Assembly: GCF_000317065.1 (NCBI RefSeq)
Contig: NC_019701.1
Span: forward strand, 496,001 to 560,000
Direction of reading: 5' to 3'
Source of the DNA: Pseudanabaena sp. PCC 7367
GTDB taxonomy: Bacteria > Cyanobacteriota > Cyanobacteriia > Pseudanabaenales > Pseudanabaenaceae
Length of the DNA stretch: 64,000 nt
Position 1 is the first letter of the stretch. Every line of letters starts with the position of its first letter. The position numbers were made by a program, and so were the translations under genes. Positions 19,799-30,250 of the stretch are shown here, in pieces. The notes under the pieces are model-generated. The model did not search any database and had not been told where the DNA came from. It saw nothing but the letters and a program-made list of their open reading frames with translations.

Positions 19799-20000
19799 TC
19801 AGGTAAGTAGTAGTAGTGCATAGTTAAGGCGATCGCCTGGGATTAGGTAGGCAATAACTAGTAAAATTACGATCGCTTAGATGATGAGATTGTGAGCACT
19901 GCATCTAATTCTTTTTAGACAGCTAGGCTAAACGTCTAAACTTGGGAATTTAAGCATAAACGCAATTATAGAATTTCAACATAGAAAAACGAGAGAAAGT

Positions 20001-20351
20001 ATGACTCAACAAGCAGTAGGTGCATTAGAAACAAAAGGCTTCCCAGGGATTGTGGGTGCGGCTGATGCGATGGTCAAGGCAGGTAGAGTAACTCTGGTGG
20101 GCTACATGCGTTGCGGTAGTGCCCGATTTGTGATCGTGATTCGGGGCGATGTCTCGGAAGTGAAAACCGCGATGGATGCTGGCGTATATGCGGTGGAGAA
20201 TCATGTCTATGGCGGTGTGCTAGAATCCTGGGTGATTATCCCCAGACCCCACGAAAATGTGGTGGCAGTGTTGCCAATTCAATATACAGAAGAAACCCAA
20301 ATCTATCGGGATGCGGTTGAAGGAATCAAGGTTCTACCCAGTCGCGGTTAG
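20001..20351 (+). CDS. ccmK4: Carboxysome shell protein CcmK4-like (BMC domain)
   Basis: This second BMC-domain protein has 116 residues and contains VGALETKGFPGIVGAADAMVKAG, then RFVIVIRGDVSEVKTAMDAG and WVIIPRPHENVVAVLPI. The segment YMRCGSARF around the hexamer pore fits CcmK4, which is thought to tune metabolite flow through the shell. GAGAGAAAGT precedes the ATG. It follows ccmK3 in the same direction with a 202-base gap, longer than usual in an operon, so a separate promoter is possible. The C-terminal tail (GIKVLPSRG) is slightly extended. Confidence 0.9.
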   Translation: MTQQAVGALETKGFPGIVGAADAMVKAGRVTLVGYMRCGSARFVIVIRGDVSEVKTAMDAGVYAVENHVYGGVLESWVIIPRPHENVVAVLPIQYTEETQIYRDAVEGIKVLPSRG

Positions 20352-20565
20352 TGCTTCTAGCCCGATCATGTCACGGGTTTAGCGATCTTAGGTATGGCGA
20401 TCGCTGAGCTTGAAACCTAATCTAGGGTGTAGTAGTCAACCATGAAAATTATGATCGGTGCTGCTCCGATTGAGTAAATACCCGATCTCGATTGCAGCCG
20501 CTTAGATTTCGACTGGTCAACCACTAGATATTAATAGGCTGAATAAATTGCAAAGCTGGCTTCAG

Positions 20566-21201
20566 CTAAAAACTGGCAGCCTGATTGATCTCTGCGATCT
20601 CCGAGCCATAGTCCTGCTGTTTGATCAGGTGATATGGACCCATGATCGCCCCCCAGATTGCCGCCCCGGTATCGGGATTAATGCCCCGATCGAAACTTTT
20701 GAAATAATCTGCCGCCGCCTCAAACCCCAGCATCACCTGCTTAGTCTCGCCCTGATAGCGAAAACAGCATTTACTACCTGGTAATAACTCCGCGGCAAAG
20801 CTCCTGATCTGGCCAGCGATTTGAGCGATCGAGATGCCTAGAGTACATCCTGGCAGCGCTTCAATGTGCTCGATCTTCAATTTAGATAGTAATTCCGGGT
20901 TTTGGCCAGCGCCAATCCAATCCTGTGGCTGCTTGAACGCATAATAGTTGGCTCGCAATGCGCCATTTACCTCGCTGAGCTGAATCAAGCGTTGACGATA
21001 AATATTTTCTGGATTGAGGCCACTGGCCTGCTCAGCAAATAAAAACACCCCACCCAACGCCCCCAAAGAAGTGGCGGGAATTGGGCGTTGCCACAATCGC
21101 AAATTTACATACCAGACCGGTTCAGCACTTGCCTGGGCTTGATTGGAAAACTCGCCTGCCATCCATTTGGCCAGGGTGAGCAGATTGTTTGAATAACTCA
21201 T
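20566..21201 (-). CDS. CpcT/CpeT-family chromophore lyase
   Basis: CpcT/CpeT lyases attach phycobilins to cysteines of phycobiliprotein beta subunits. The 211-residue length and the conserved blocks LAKWMAGEFSNQAQA, VWYVNLRLWQRP, IYRQRLIQLSE, LRANYYAFKQP and the C-terminal YFKSFDRGINPDTGAAIWGA match this family. I cannot decide between T-type subfamilies (CpcT for phycocyanin Cys-155 versus CpeT for phycoerythrin), so no symbol is given. Its presence indicates phycobilisomes. It stands alone, convergent with ccmK4. Confidence 0.85.
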   Translation of the reverse strand: MSYSNNLLTLAKWMAGEFSNQAQASAEPVWYVNLRLWQRPIPATSLGALGGVFLFAEQASGLNPENIYRQRLIQLSEVNGALRANYYAFKQPQDWIGAGQNPELLSKLKIEHIEALPGCTLGISIAQIAGQIRSFAAELLPGSKCCFRYQGETKQVMLGFEAAADYFKSFDRGINPDTGAAIWGAIMGPYHLIKQQDYGSEIAEINQAASF

Positions 21202-21325
21202 TTAGTTGCACTTTTAGCCGATCGATGTGACTGATGATTAATAATTAATATGCCTTGATGAGTATATGCCAAGAAACTGATTTTTATCGCAATTTGGCGA
21301 TCGAAAGTTGCTAAATCTAAAATTT

Positions 21326-21655
21326 CTAAATCTCAGGGGGCAATCGTTTCAGTCTTTTGATGATCACCTCTCCGGCCAGCCAGGTTTTATACTTTTCAAA
21401 AACCTGTTTAGTATAGGCTTGGGCATGATGGAAATTGAATGCCGCCTCATCTGCAAAAATTTCGTAGAGGTAGAGGATCGGCTCCGCCTCGTCGTAGTCT
21501 ACCCCATCATAATCAGTGTGCAAGGTAAACATCTCACACCCTTCTTCAGCTAGAGTCTGTGGCAAGATCGCCAAGATTGCTTGTTTGGCATCTGCAAAGA
21601 ATTCTGGTTTCACCGAAATGGTTGCAAAAGCATAGTATCGAAGGTCTGTCATCAT
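21326..21655 (-). CDS. Antibiotic biosynthesis monooxygenase (ABM/YgiN-like) domain protein
   Basis: This small dimeric alpha-beta barrel protein of 109 residues has RYYAFATISVKPEFFADAKQAI, then the strand EEGCEMFTLHTDYDG and the helix YLYEIFADEAAFNFHHAQAYTKQVFEKY. It fits the ABM superfamily of cofactor-free quinol or polyketide monooxygenases. The two tandem ATGs at 21655 and 21652 leave the start ambiguous by one residue. The substrate is unknown, though a quinol is the common guess for YgiN relatives. Confidence 0.75.
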   Translation of the reverse strand: MMTDLRYYAFATISVKPEFFADAKQAILAILPQTLAEEGCEMFTLHTDYDGVDYDEAEPILYLYEIFADEAAFNFHHAQAYTKQVFEKYKTWLAGEVIIKRLKRLPPEI

Positions 21656-21753
21656 TTGGGTCCTTTCTAGTTTTTTAAAGACAAAAAGCTTTTAATGCTC
21701 AAACACTCTCAAACATACCGACCTGCTCACACCCATTACATTTCACATATCAC

Positions 21754-22455
21754 ATGCAATTAGCCTTCCTCTACCCCCACATTCATCAAATTCTGGCTCC
21801 CATGTTTGCCGATTGCCTGTGGTCAGCCCCAAGCAACGATCGCACTCAGCCAATTGTGGCACTTACCTTTGATGATGGCCCCCATCCAGAACATACTCAG
21901 CCTTTGGTTGAAGTGCTAGCCAAGCATAAAATTACGGCCAGTTTTTTCTGGCTCGGTAGCCTGGTAGAGCGATCGCCGCAACTCGCCCAAATCATTCATC
22001 AACAGGGTCACTGGCTGGGGATTCACGGCTATGAGCATAAATCATTTCCGTTTTTGAGCAAGGTTGAACTAGAGCAAAGTTTAGCTAAAACCCGCCAAGC
22101 GATCGCCCAGGCTTGCAGTCTTGATCCCGACTTAATTAGAGACGTGCGCCCACCCAATGGCTTGTTTATGCCACAGACCTTACAACTATTGCACCAATGG
22201 CAATATCGACCAGTGATGTGGAGCATTGTGCCCGAAGATTGGGTCAGACCAGGAATCGATCTGGTGGTTGAACGAGTCATGCAGCAGGTTACAAATGGGT
22301 CAGTGATAGTCTTACACGATGGCTATTATGGCGGTGAAGACGTGGCCGCAACCGTCGATCGCCTTGTGCCCAAATTACGATCGCAGGGTTATGAATTTGT
22401 AACGATCGATCAGCTCTGGCAACTGCATCGCAATGAAAAAGTTAGCAGTTCGTGA
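21754..22455 (+). CDS. Polysaccharide deacetylase (NodB/CE4 family)
   Basis: CE4 enzymes remove N-acetyl groups from chitin-like or peptidoglycan sugars. Motif 1 VALTFDDGPHPEHT has the catalytic and metal Asp pair. Motif 2 HGYEHKS gives the metal histidines with a changed spacing. Motif 3 IRDVRPPNGLFMP and motif 5 VIVLHDGYYGG are present. There is no obvious signal peptide in the 233 residues, so it may act in the cytoplasm or be exported otherwise. The gene is monocistronic and divergent from the ABM gene. Confidence 0.85.
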   Translation: MQLAFLYPHIHQILAPMFADCLWSAPSNDRTQPIVALTFDDGPHPEHTQPLVEVLAKHKITASFFWLGSLVERSPQLAQIIHQQGHWLGIHGYEHKSFPFLSKVELEQSLAKTRQAIAQACSLDPDLIRDVRPPNGLFMPQTLQLLHQWQYRPVMWSIVPEDWVRPGIDLVVERVMQQVTNGSVIVLHDGYYGGEDVAATVDRLVPKLRSQGYEFVTIDQLWQLHRNEKVSSS

Positions 22456-22628
22456 TTTTTTCTTCCAGATCTAAGCAAGATTGAGCCCTAATAATTTTGT
22501 GGCAACCGAGATGGCAACCGAGGAGATGATTAATACTCAATTGATCTTTGCAAGCATTTCTAAAGATCATGATCGCATCTACAAGCTCTCATCACCAATT
22601 CTTCAACTGAATCTAGCGCAAAATTAGA

Positions 22629-23699
22629 TCAACTAACCAGCTTGATTGCTTCAGCCAAGTGGGATGCAGTGGCTTCTACTGAGGCGATCGCATTTTCATA
22701 ATTCATTCTGGTTGGCCCAAGCACCCCCACACTGCCCACCGCAGTATTGGCATATTTATAGTCACAGTAAATTAGGGCGCAATTTTGGATCGCCTCTAGA
22801 TCAATTTCGGTGCCAATTTTGACCGATACGGCATTGGCCAGGCTGGGTTGCGATTGCTGGGAAATTAATGGAAACAGTCGATCGCGCTCACCTTCTAAGA
22901 TCTCAATTACTGACTGAAGCTGGCTTAGTTCATTGAATTCCGGCTGTTGCAAAATTTCGCGGATACCACTGATAAATAGCTGTCCCATTGCTGGGGTTTG
23001 GCAGACCGAGGTTAGCTGCTTGAGTGACTCCTCAATAAAGTCGGTATATTGCAAAAACTGCCGATCGAGCTCCTGCCAGGGCAACAGATAATCAAACTCG
23101 GCCAGGTTTTGATCCTGAATCTGACTATTAATAAAATTGCTAATTGTCTGTAGCTCTGACTCTAGTGTTTTAGAACTCAGCTCCGGGGGCAAGTCCATCA
23201 AAACCGAAACTGTGTCATAGGAATCACTTATGGCGATCGCCATCACTTTGCGATCGTCCACCGGCACCAGTTGAATATGCTTAATTCTGGCCATGCGCCC
23301 ACTAGGAGCCGTAATCAAGGCAATGCAACCAGTGAGGGTAGCCAAAATCTGAGTAAGATTGTGCAACATGATTTCCAAGCTTTGGCGGCCAATTAGCTCA
23401 GTGCGCTGCAACAAAATCCGGCTGGCGGTTTCCGCTTGAAGACTGTTGGGGGAAATTAATTCATCTACATAAATGCGATAACCAGAATTAGAAGGCACGC
23501 GCCCCGCAGAAGTATGCGGCTGATACAAAAAACCAGAACGATCGAGCGCCCCCATCACGTTACGAATTGTGGCAGGCGAAATCTTAAAATCATATTCATT
23601 GACCAAAACTTTAGAACCCACTGGCTCTGCTGTGGCAATGTAGTGATTGATGGTGGCCCAAAGCACCTTTTGTTCACGATTGTTTAACTTAGCTTTCAT
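22629..23699 (-). CDS. hrcA: Heat-inducible transcription repressor HrcA
   Basis: HrcA represses groESL and dnaK operons by binding CIRCE elements, and GroEL keeps it folded. The winged-helix start LNNREQKVLWATINHYIATAEPVGSK and the repressor helix ISPATIRNVMGALDRSGFLYQPHTSAGRVPS are diagnostic. The GAF-like centre and the C-terminal VGVLGPTRMNYENAIASVE complete the 356-residue protein. I see no CIRCE inverted repeat (TTAGCACTC-N9-GAGTGCTAA) in its own upstream region, so autoregulation through CIRCE is not indicated here. Confidence 0.95.
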   Translation of the reverse strand: MKAKLNNREQKVLWATINHYIATAEPVGSKVLVNEYDFKISPATIRNVMGALDRSGFLYQPHTSAGRVPSNSGYRIYVDELISPNSLQAETASRILLQRTELIGRQSLEIMLHNLTQILATLTGCIALITAPSGRMARIKHIQLVPVDDRKVMAIAISDSYDTVSVLMDLPPELSSKTLESELQTISNFINSQIQDQNLAEFDYLLPWQELDRQFLQYTDFIEESLKQLTSVCQTPAMGQLFISGIREILQQPEFNELSQLQSVIEILEGERDRLFPLISQQSQPSLANAVSVKIGTEIDLEAIQNCALIYCDYKYANTAVGSVGVLGPTRMNYENAIASVEATASHLAEAIKLVS

Positions 23700-24595
23700 G
23701 GCAATTAAACAAATATCAACTTGACGATCGCCCTAGCTCATTCGTCTGGCCGATGCTGAATCTATAGTCACTCAGGAAAATAACCAAAATAACCATAGCG
23801 CCGATTCAGGATTGCCACAACCGCTACTAGAATGATTAGCTAAACCAATTTATCCTCTTTATCCTCAAACCTTAAAACTTTCTTGTAACTTGGCCACGAC
23901 CTGTAAATTAGTCTAGGATTAAAAACTATCTTAATCAATACATAACTATAGTAGAGCCTAGATTGGTTAATTCGGCCTGACCTAGTTAACGAAAATATCA
24001 TAAACAAGTGAGATTTACTTAACTGCTAAGCAGGGCATTCTAAGCAAAGCATTTTACTTACTGTTTGCACCGATCGAGTTAGAATGGCAAACTAATGTAA
24101 ATGTTGCCGAGCTTATATTCATTTAGTATCCATTAGTATCCATTTAGCAAACTATGTAAATTAAGTGAGCTAGTGAGCTATTGATAAAGATTGATCAATA
24201 ATATTGATAAAGATTGATCAATAATATTGATTTAGTGCTTATGTTGATCAACTAATTAAGTGTGATCTACTTCTCTATATTGAAAGACTAGTTAACTGTT
24301 AGCTAAATAACGCGATGTGCAACTAAAACTCTGAAACCCTTATATCCTCGTGCTAGTTAACCTGGATCTTGATATTTTGGATCGCTCAAACGACCTAAAA
24401 TCAATGGCCTGGAAATAGTTGCACACCAGGTTAAATAGATCAGCGATCGGTTAACAGTTTGACGGCATAGATTTAAGTCACATTGCGGCTGCACTAGGCA
24501 AATTCCCCATGTTAGGCTCTATAGCATAATTAACCTGGAACAAGCTAGTTCGGTTTAAGTTGAGAATCCAATCTGAGGTATGGCAGGTTTTTTGC
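23700..24595. other. Spacer between hrcA and the PP2C gene
   Basis: Nearly 900 A/T-rich bases between divergent genes, without a supported gene. It contains a 23-base tandem duplication (listed separately) and a near-duplicate tagtatccatt at 24124-24146. Promoters for both neighbours must lie here, but I cannot place them with confidence. Confidence 0.5.
24180..24225. repeat. 23-base perfect tandem repeat, two copies plus a stub
   Basis: The unit spans 24180-24202 and is repeated exactly at 24203-24225, followed by a five-base third start (attga). Each unit contains the palindromic core TTGATCAA. It lies in the spacer upstream of the PP2C phosphatase gene. Confidence 0.9.
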
Positions 24596-26803
24596 ATGAA
24601 TAAAGATGACAAACCAACTTCCTCGCATTATCTTTGGGCGGTGGGTTTAGATATCGAAGAGTTCTCTGCCGGGACGATGTTTGGCGATCGCTATCGAGTT
24701 GTTGATGCGCAAATCGTTGAGGATACCCAACCATACCAGTTCCCAGAAGCCCCCGAAGAATTGCCGATCGATGCGATCACCTATTTAAAGCTGTCGCGGT
24801 TGTTGCTAAATCTGCCGCGTCCCTATGCGGTGCTGCAATGGGAAGAAGCAATTGGCACGGCTCAGGTGATTTTGTTGGAAAATGTACCGATCGATGCCCA
24901 GGGCGAACTTTTGCCAAATCTCAGATCCAGTTGGGCGAGTGCTACACCTTTACGACAAGTTAATCTGCTTTGGCAGGTGTTGCAACTGTGGCAGCCTCTG
25001 GCGCAGCAAAATATGTGTGCCACGCTTTTGGAACAGGATTTTTTGCGGGTAGATGGCCCCTGGCTGCGAGTGCTAGAGCTAAAACCCGATGCCACCGCCA
25101 CCGAATTAACCCAGTTGGGCGATCGCTGGGTGGAATGGCTGGATGATCTCGATAAGAGCAAGGTTGATGAAGACTATTATGAGCTGCTGGCCGAGTTTTT
25201 CTATGATCTGGGGCGGGGCGATCTAGAAATAAGTGATGCGATCGATCGGATTGACGCGATTGCCAACCGTATTTTTGAAGATGTACCCCTGACAGTGCGG
25301 ATCGCCAGTGCGACCGATGTGGGTTTACGCCGTGATCACAACGAAGATGCCTGCTATCCCTATCCAGAGCAACAAAATCGGGAAGCCCAGCCGGATATCC
25401 TCCGCGATCGATTGGCAATTATTTGTGATGGCCTGGGTGGCCATGAGGGCGGCGAGGTGGCTAGTGCGATGGCGATCGCTACGATTGAGCGATTGCTAAA
25501 AACTTTGCTTCAACAAGTAGAAGATGAATCAGAGCCATTTTCCGCCGATAGCTTTATGGAGCAGTTGGTCAAAATTGTGCAATTGGTCAATGATCAAATT
25601 GTGGCGCTTAATGACCAGCAGCAGCGTTTGGCGCAACAGCGGATGGGCACAACCCTGGTGATGGCGGTGATCCCCAGACCCTATGGCAAATTTGGCTCGG
25701 AGGTCTATATTGTTGGCGTTGGTGATAGCCGGGTCTATTGGCTCGATCGGCACGGGTGCAAGCAAGTCACCCTCGATGATGATGTGGCCACCCGTGATAG
25801 CGTGATGGGCTACAACCTCTATGCCTATTCCTCGCAGCGAGCTGATGGGGGCGCTTTGATCCAGGCGTTGGGCACCAGATCGTCTGATCTGCTTATTCCC
25901 AGGGTGCAGCGGCTGCGGATCGATGATGACTTTTTGCTATTGCTATGTTCCGATGGATTGAGCGATTTCGATCGGGTCGAGCAGCTCTGGAAAATCCATA
26001 TCCAACCGGCGCTAACCGAAAACCTTTCCCTCAGCGGTACTTGCAAAGACCTGATCGAGCAGTCAAATAAGCTCAATGGCCATGACAATGTCACGATTGC
26101 CCTGATGCGGGGGCGATTGGCTGAGCCCGATCCCAACGAAGAAGCCCCAACTGTGGAAACTCTTATTCCGGCGGCGGCGCTTGCTTCTGATGATGATGAC
26201 ACCGCTGGAGATGCACCATCGGACAAACCTACTAAAGCTGGCAAGAGTAAATCCAGTGCCCTGGTGGCTGCTGGCAAAGATCCTGATTCAGAGCAAAATC
26301 AAAATGAAGCAGGCATGGACTTTGAGGACGAACCCGACGCTGCAGCCGTGGCAGAGACCCTGGTAACCAAGCGTCAAGGTGGGGCAGGCTTTTTTGTGGT
26401 GCTGGTGGGGTTGATCTTGATTGGTGGTGCAGCAGCGGTATTGATCCCGCAAAGCAATCGCTGGTTGGGTGAGCAGTTCCCCTGGTTGGAGCAATATTTA
26501 ACGCTAGTGCGAGGCGATCGCATCAAGCCATCGGTCAGCCCTGCTGAAGAAAATGGCAGCGAACCAACTGAAGGAGCAAACGAGACAGAACCAAACCCGG
26601 AGCGATCGCCAGATCCAGAGACAAATCCAGAGCAAAACCCGGAAACTGAACCTAGTTCAAATAATCCTGGTGGCGATGAAACCAGCACCAATGATTCCGC
26701 TGATAGTCCTAGCGAAACCGATCGCCGTTCTAATCCCGGTGGCGATGGCAAGGAAACCGACGTGATCAACACAGAAAATATTGCCGATCCGGTGGAAAGT
26801 TAG
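24596..26803 (+). CDS. PP2C-type serine/threonine phosphatase with C-terminal membrane anchor
   Basis: Residues about 240-515 form a PP2C domain: ASATDVGLRRDHNEDACY (metal Asp/Glu), IICDGLGGHEGGEVAS, VVGVGDSRVYWLD and LLLLCSDGLSD, ending GHDNVTIALM. PP2C enzymes dephosphorylate Ser/Thr proteins using Mn/Mg. The first 230 residues are a cyanobacterial N-terminal region that may be a kinase-like remnant (AVLQWEEAIGTAQVILLENV). A transmembrane helix (GAGFFVVLVGLILIGGAAAVLIP) and a long Pro/Glu/Asn-rich extracytoplasmic tail follow. I use the ATG at 24596; a TTG 36 bases upstream is less likely. Confidence 0.85.
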   Translation: MNKDDKPTSSHYLWAVGLDIEEFSAGTMFGDRYRVVDAQIVEDTQPYQFPEAPEELPIDAITYLKLSRLLLNLPRPYAVLQWEEAIGTAQVILLENVPIDAQGELLPNLRSSWASATPLRQVNLLWQVLQLWQPLAQQNMCATLLEQDFLRVDGPWLRVLELKPDATATELTQLGDRWVEWLDDLDKSKVDEDYYELLAEFFYDLGRGDLEISDAIDRIDAIANRIFEDVPLTVRIASATDVGLRRDHNEDACYPYPEQQNREAQPDILRDRLAIICDGLGGHEGGEVASAMAIATIERLLKTLLQQVEDESEPFSADSFMEQLVKIVQLVNDQIVALNDQQQRLAQQRMGTTLVMAVIPRPYGKFGSEVYIVGVGDSRVYWLDRHGCKQVTLDDDVATRDSVMGYNLYAYSSQRADGGALIQALGTRSSDLLIPRVQRLRIDDDFLLLLCSDGLSDFDRVEQLWKIHIQPALTENLSLSGTCKDLIEQSNKLNGHDNVTIALMRGRLAEPDPNEEAPTVETLIPAAALASDDDDTAGDAPSDKPTKAGKSKSSALVAAGKDPDSEQNQNEAGMDFEDEPDAAAVAETLVTKRQGGAGFFVVLVGLILIGGAAAVLIPQSNRWLGEQFPWLEQYLTLVRGDRIKPSVSPAEENGSEPTEGANETEPNPERSPDPETNPEQNPETEPSSNNPGGDETSTNDSADSPSETDRRSNPGGDGKETDVINTENIADPVES

Positions 26804-26850
26804 CTTTATTATCTTTCCGTTTTTACCATTAGTCACCTTATCCTTACGCT

Positions 26851-27732
26851 CTAGACCACAAGACGGCGGGCTAGGCGCAACTTGGCTGACCGCGATCGAC
26901 TGTTAACCGCAATCTCCTCGGCCTCGGCAATGATTGGCTTCTTGGTAAGCACCTGCAAGCGATCGTCCTGACGAAAAGTGTGCTTCACGATCCGATCTTC
27001 AAGGCTGTGGAAACTAATCACGGCAATGATGCCATCCGCTGCTAACCAATCGGGTGCTTTTGCTAGCCAGGTTTCCAGGCTTTCTAGTTCACGATTGACC
27101 GCGATCCGCAAGGCTTGGAACACACGCGTAGCTGGATTGATCCGGCCATGACGATAGCGCCCCGGCACTGCTTTAGCAATCACCTGGGCTAGTTCGGTGG
27201 TGGTGTGCAATGGCCGTTGGGAGACGATCGCCCTGGCAATCCGCCGTGACAGTCGTTCTTCGCCGTAGTTATAAAAAATATTCGCCAGCTCCACCTCAGC
27301 GGCATGGTTAATCAAATCTGCGGCGGTTGTCTCCTCGGTGCGATCCATGCGCATGTCTAGATCGCCCTTAGCTTGAAAACTAAACCCCCGCTCTGGTAAG
27401 TCAATTTGGGCAGAACTTACCCCCAGATCGGCAATTATACCCGCAAATTTAACTGCGCCAGGTTCATATTCGCAGTAATTACCATGCCAGAACTGCACCC
27501 GATCGCCATATTCGATCAGGTTTTGCTGAGCCGCCGCGATCGCCATTTGGTCCCGATCGATCGCCACCAGGCTAATGTTTTTGCCCTCGGCTTTGGCTTG
27601 CTCTAGGATTAATTTGCTGTGGCCACCGCCACCGACGGTGCAATCTAGGTAAAACCCGCGATCGACAATTTCGCCTAATCCAGCGATCAGGGGTTTGGCA
27701 AGGACTGGGATATGGTGAAATTCGGAGGACAA
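26851..27732 (-). CDS. rsmH: 16S rRNA (cytosine1402-N4)-methyltransferase
   Basis: RsmH (MraW) methylates C1402 in the ribosomal P-site with S-adenosylmethionine. The N-terminus [14 protein letters not shown], the SAM-binding [18 protein letters not shown], the [24 protein letters not shown] block and the C-terminal [17 protein letters not shown] are all diagnostic. The 293-residue length is usual. It converges with the PP2C gene and lies divergently from miaB. It is not next to cell-division genes, unlike in many bacteria. Confidence 0.96.
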   Translation of the reverse strand: MSSEFHHIPVLAKPLIAGLGEIVDRGFYLDCTVGGGGHSKLILEQAKAEGKNISLVAIDRDQMAIAAAQQNLIEYGDRVQFWHGNYCEYEPGAVKFAGIIADLGVSSAQIDLPERGFSFQAKGDLDMRMDRTEETTAADLINHAAEVELANIFYNYGEERLSRRIARAIVSQRPLHTTTELAQVIAKAVPGRYRHGRINPATRVFQALRIAVNRELESLETWLAKAPDWLAADGIIAVISFHSLEDRIVKHTFRQDDRLQVLTKKPIIAEAEEIAVNSRSRSAKLRLARRLVV

Positions 27733-27987
27733 AAATGTTTAAAGAGAAAAGGGCTATGGTCTGGGAACAATGGAGGTTGATAGTCTTAGCGATCGTTACA
27801 ACCATTAATTAAGGCTACCGCAATCTGCCAAGCTTACATTCATAAGTTAATCGAACCAACGGCCTAGCTAAGTAGTAATTGTCGATCGTTTGATTTAGGT
27901 TTAGTTCAGTTAATCGCCAATTTTGAAAAAGGGTATAAAATAAAAGACTGCTACTCAAAATACCCTAAACTACAGCAGCTAAAACCC

Positions 27988-29415
27988 ATGACCGTTACCC
28001 CTGCTAAGCCAACAGCCCCGATTGAACTAGAAAACCAAGCGCCCGATCGATCGGCTCTAATGCAAAATCTAGATCAAAAAGCGCAAAAATATCACATCGT
28101 GACCTTCGGTTGTCAGATGAACAAAGCCGACTCCGAGCGGATGGCAGGGGTATTAGAAAACATTGGCTATCGCGCCACCGACGATGCCAACGATGCCGAT
28201 CTGGTTCTCTACAACACTTGCAGCATCCGCGACAATGCCGAGCAAAAAGTTTATTCTTATCTGGGCAGGCAGGCCAAGCGTAAACATAGTAACCCTGGCT
28301 TAACCCTGGTGGTGGCGGGTTGTGTGGCTCAACAGGAAGGTGAAGCCCTGATGCGGCGGGTGCCTGAGTTAGATCTGGTGATGGGGCCGCAGCATGTCAA
28401 TCGCCTCGATGACCTTCTGGCGCAGGTATATGCTGGCAATCAGGTGGTTGCCATTGAAGAAGCTTTTATTGAAGAAGACATTACCAAGCCACGTCGTAGC
28501 AGTACGATCACCGCCTGGGTCAATGTGATCTATGGTTGTAATGAATCCTGCACCTATTGCATTGTGCCCTCAGTGCGGGGGCAGGAACAATCGCGTACGC
28601 CAGCCGCGATCCGCGCGGAAATCGAAGCTCTGGCAGCCCAGGGCTACAAGGAAATTACTTTGCTTGGCCAGAACATCGATGCCTATGGCCGCGATCTGCC
28701 TCCTGGTGGGATTGGGGCTGGCATTGGTGGCAAGATTACCCTGACCGATTTGCTTTATTATGTCCATGATGTGGAGGGGATCGAGCGGATTCGGTTCGCC
28801 ACCAGCCACCCACGCTATTTTAGTTCGCGCTTGATTCATGCCTGCGCGGAGCTACCAAAATTATGTGAGCATTTCCACATCCCGTTCCAGTCTGGGGATA
28901 ATGAATTGCTCAAAGACATGAAGCGGGGCTATACCCACGAGAAGTACCGCCGGATTATTGACCAAATCCGCGAGATTATGCCCGATGCGGCGATCAGTGC
29001 CGATGCGATCGTGGCGTTTCCCGGTGAAACCGAAGCGCAGTTTGAAAACACTTTGCGATTGGTTGAAGAAATTAGCTTTGATCTTGTGAATACGGCTGCC
29101 TATTCACCCCGCCCTGGCACTCCGGCGGCAGTATGGGAAAACCAGCTCAGCGAAGAGGTCAAAAGCGATCGCTTGCAGCGACTTAATCATTTGGTCAATC
29201 AACAGGCAGCGGAGCGATCGAAACGTTATTTAGGCCGCACTGAAGAAATATTGATCGAAGGTATTAATCCCAAGAACCCCAATCAAGTGATGGGACGCAC
29301 CAGGGGCAATCGAATTACTTTTTTGAATGAACAAAAACCAGAATTAATCGGCCAAGTGGTAACTTTACAAATTACCGAAGTGCGACCGTTTAGTTTGACT
29401 GGGATCAGGATTTAA
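27988..29415 (+). CDS. miaB: tRNA-2-methylthio-N6-dimethylallyladenosine synthase
   Basis: MiaB adds the methylthio group to i6A37 of tRNAs reading UNN codons. The N-terminal MTTase domain has its three cluster cysteines ([30 protein letters not shown]). The radical-SAM motif is [10 protein letters not shown]-terminal TRAM domain ([19 protein letters not shown]) binds RNA. The 475 residues include a roughly 30-residue N-terminal extension and a glycine-rich loop ([12 protein letters not shown]) after the radical-SAM start. It is a single-gene unit. Confidence 0.96.
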   Translation: MTVTPAKPTAPIELENQAPDRSALMQNLDQKAQKYHIVTFGCQMNKADSERMAGVLENIGYRATDDANDADLVLYNTCSIRDNAEQKVYSYLGRQAKRKHSNPGLTLVVAGCVAQQEGEALMRRVPELDLVMGPQHVNRLDDLLAQVYAGNQVVAIEEAFIEEDITKPRRSSTITAWVNVIYGCNESCTYCIVPSVRGQEQSRTPAAIRAEIEALAAQGYKEITLLGQNIDAYGRDLPPGGIGAGIGGKITLTDLLYYVHDVEGIERIRFATSHPRYFSSRLIHACAELPKLCEHFHIPFQSGDNELLKDMKRGYTHEKYRRIIDQIREIMPDAAISADAIVAFPGETEAQFENTLRLVEEISFDLVNTAAYSPRPGTPAAVWENQLSEEVKSDRLQRLNHLVNQQAAERSKRYLGRTEEILIEGINPKNPNQVMGRTRGNRITFLNEQKPELIGQVVTLQITEVRPFSLTGIRI

Positions 29416-29602
29416 GTATTTATACTATTATCTGGAGTTATGGGTATCTGGAGTTATGGGGCGATTACTGGGCGATCGCTCCACCAAATCTAAAATCATT
29501 AGCGAATCTGGGCATAATCATGCCAATATTGCCTATACAGGAATTTGGCAAGCAAGCGATCTATAGTAAACTTCTTGCACAGGATGCCAGGATGAGCAAA
29601 AT
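29416..29602. repeat. Spacer with 16-base tandem-like duplication
   Basis: TATCTGGAGTTATGGG occurs twice in a row between about 29429 and 29460 in the miaB-response-regulator spacer. It belongs to the class of two-copy duplications seen across the spacers here. A GCGATCGC octamer follows. Confidence 0.7.
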
Positions 29603-30250
29603 ATGATCAGTAAAATCTTAATTGTTGATGATCAAGAAACCGTAATCGGTGGCACGATCGCCCCCCTGAAACAACAGTATCCCGATGCGGAAATTGTGAC
29701 TGCCCAAACCGGCAAAAAAGCGATCGATCTGGTGGAGCGGCATCAGCCCGAATTGCTAGTGATGGATTTATCATTGCCCTTCGAGCCAGGGGAGCAGGCG
29801 GTTAGCGAAGTTGGCATCCAGGTATTGCGCACCGTGATGGAAAAATTCAAAACTCTCAATATTGTGGTGCATAGCATTGACCCCATGCCCTTGGTACGGC
29901 TGCGCCCAGCGATCGACAGCCATGAAGGCGGTTTCACGGTGGTGAATAAGGCGATGTCGATCCAGGACATGACCACGCGGGTTGATTGGGCGTTGCAGGG
30001 CTTGAATTATACTCCCCGCGAGATTAGAACTGGGGTTGAGGTGCGACCCGAATGGCTAGAGGTTTTAAACCTGGCCTTCAATCAAGCGCTGACCGACAAG
30101 GCGATCGCTGAGTTTATGAATGTGTCTGAACGCACGGTGCGTAACTATTGGAGCAAGATGCAGGATGCCCTGGGAGTTTATCCGGAGCAGGGCAAAAATA
30201 TTCGCGTACAAACGGGCAAGCGGGCTCGTGAAGAGGGTTTGATTGATTAA
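29603..30250 (+). CDS. Response regulator with receiver and LuxR-like HTH domain
   Basis: The receiver domain (residues 1-125) has the acidic pair in LIVDDQETV, the phosphorylatable Asp in LLVMDLSLPF and a switch residue in NIVVHSID. The Lys of the fifth strand appears as VVNKAMS. Residues about 150-215 form a helix-turn-helix (LTDKAIAEFMNVSERTVRNYWSKMQDALGVYPEQGKN) of the LuxR/NarL style. It should bind DNA when phosphorylated. No sensor kinase is adjacent. The cyanobacterial type with EVGIQVLRTVMEKF is familiar, but I know no name. Confidence 0.82.
   Translation: MISKILIVDDQETVIGGTIAPLKQQYPDAEIVTAQTGKKAIDLVERHQPELLVMDLSLPFEPGEQAVSEVGIQVLRTVMEKFKTLNIVVHSIDPMPLVRLRPAIDSHEGGFTVVNKAMSIQDMTTRVDWALQGLNYTPREIRTGVEVRPEWLEVLNLAFNQALTDKAIAEFMNVSERTVRNYWSKMQDALGVYPEQGKNIRVQTGKRAREEGLID

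Noticed and set aside
23700-23900. CIRCE element for hrcA autoregulation
   Set aside because: TTAGCACTC-N9-GAGTGCTAA or a close variant is not visible upstream of hrcA.
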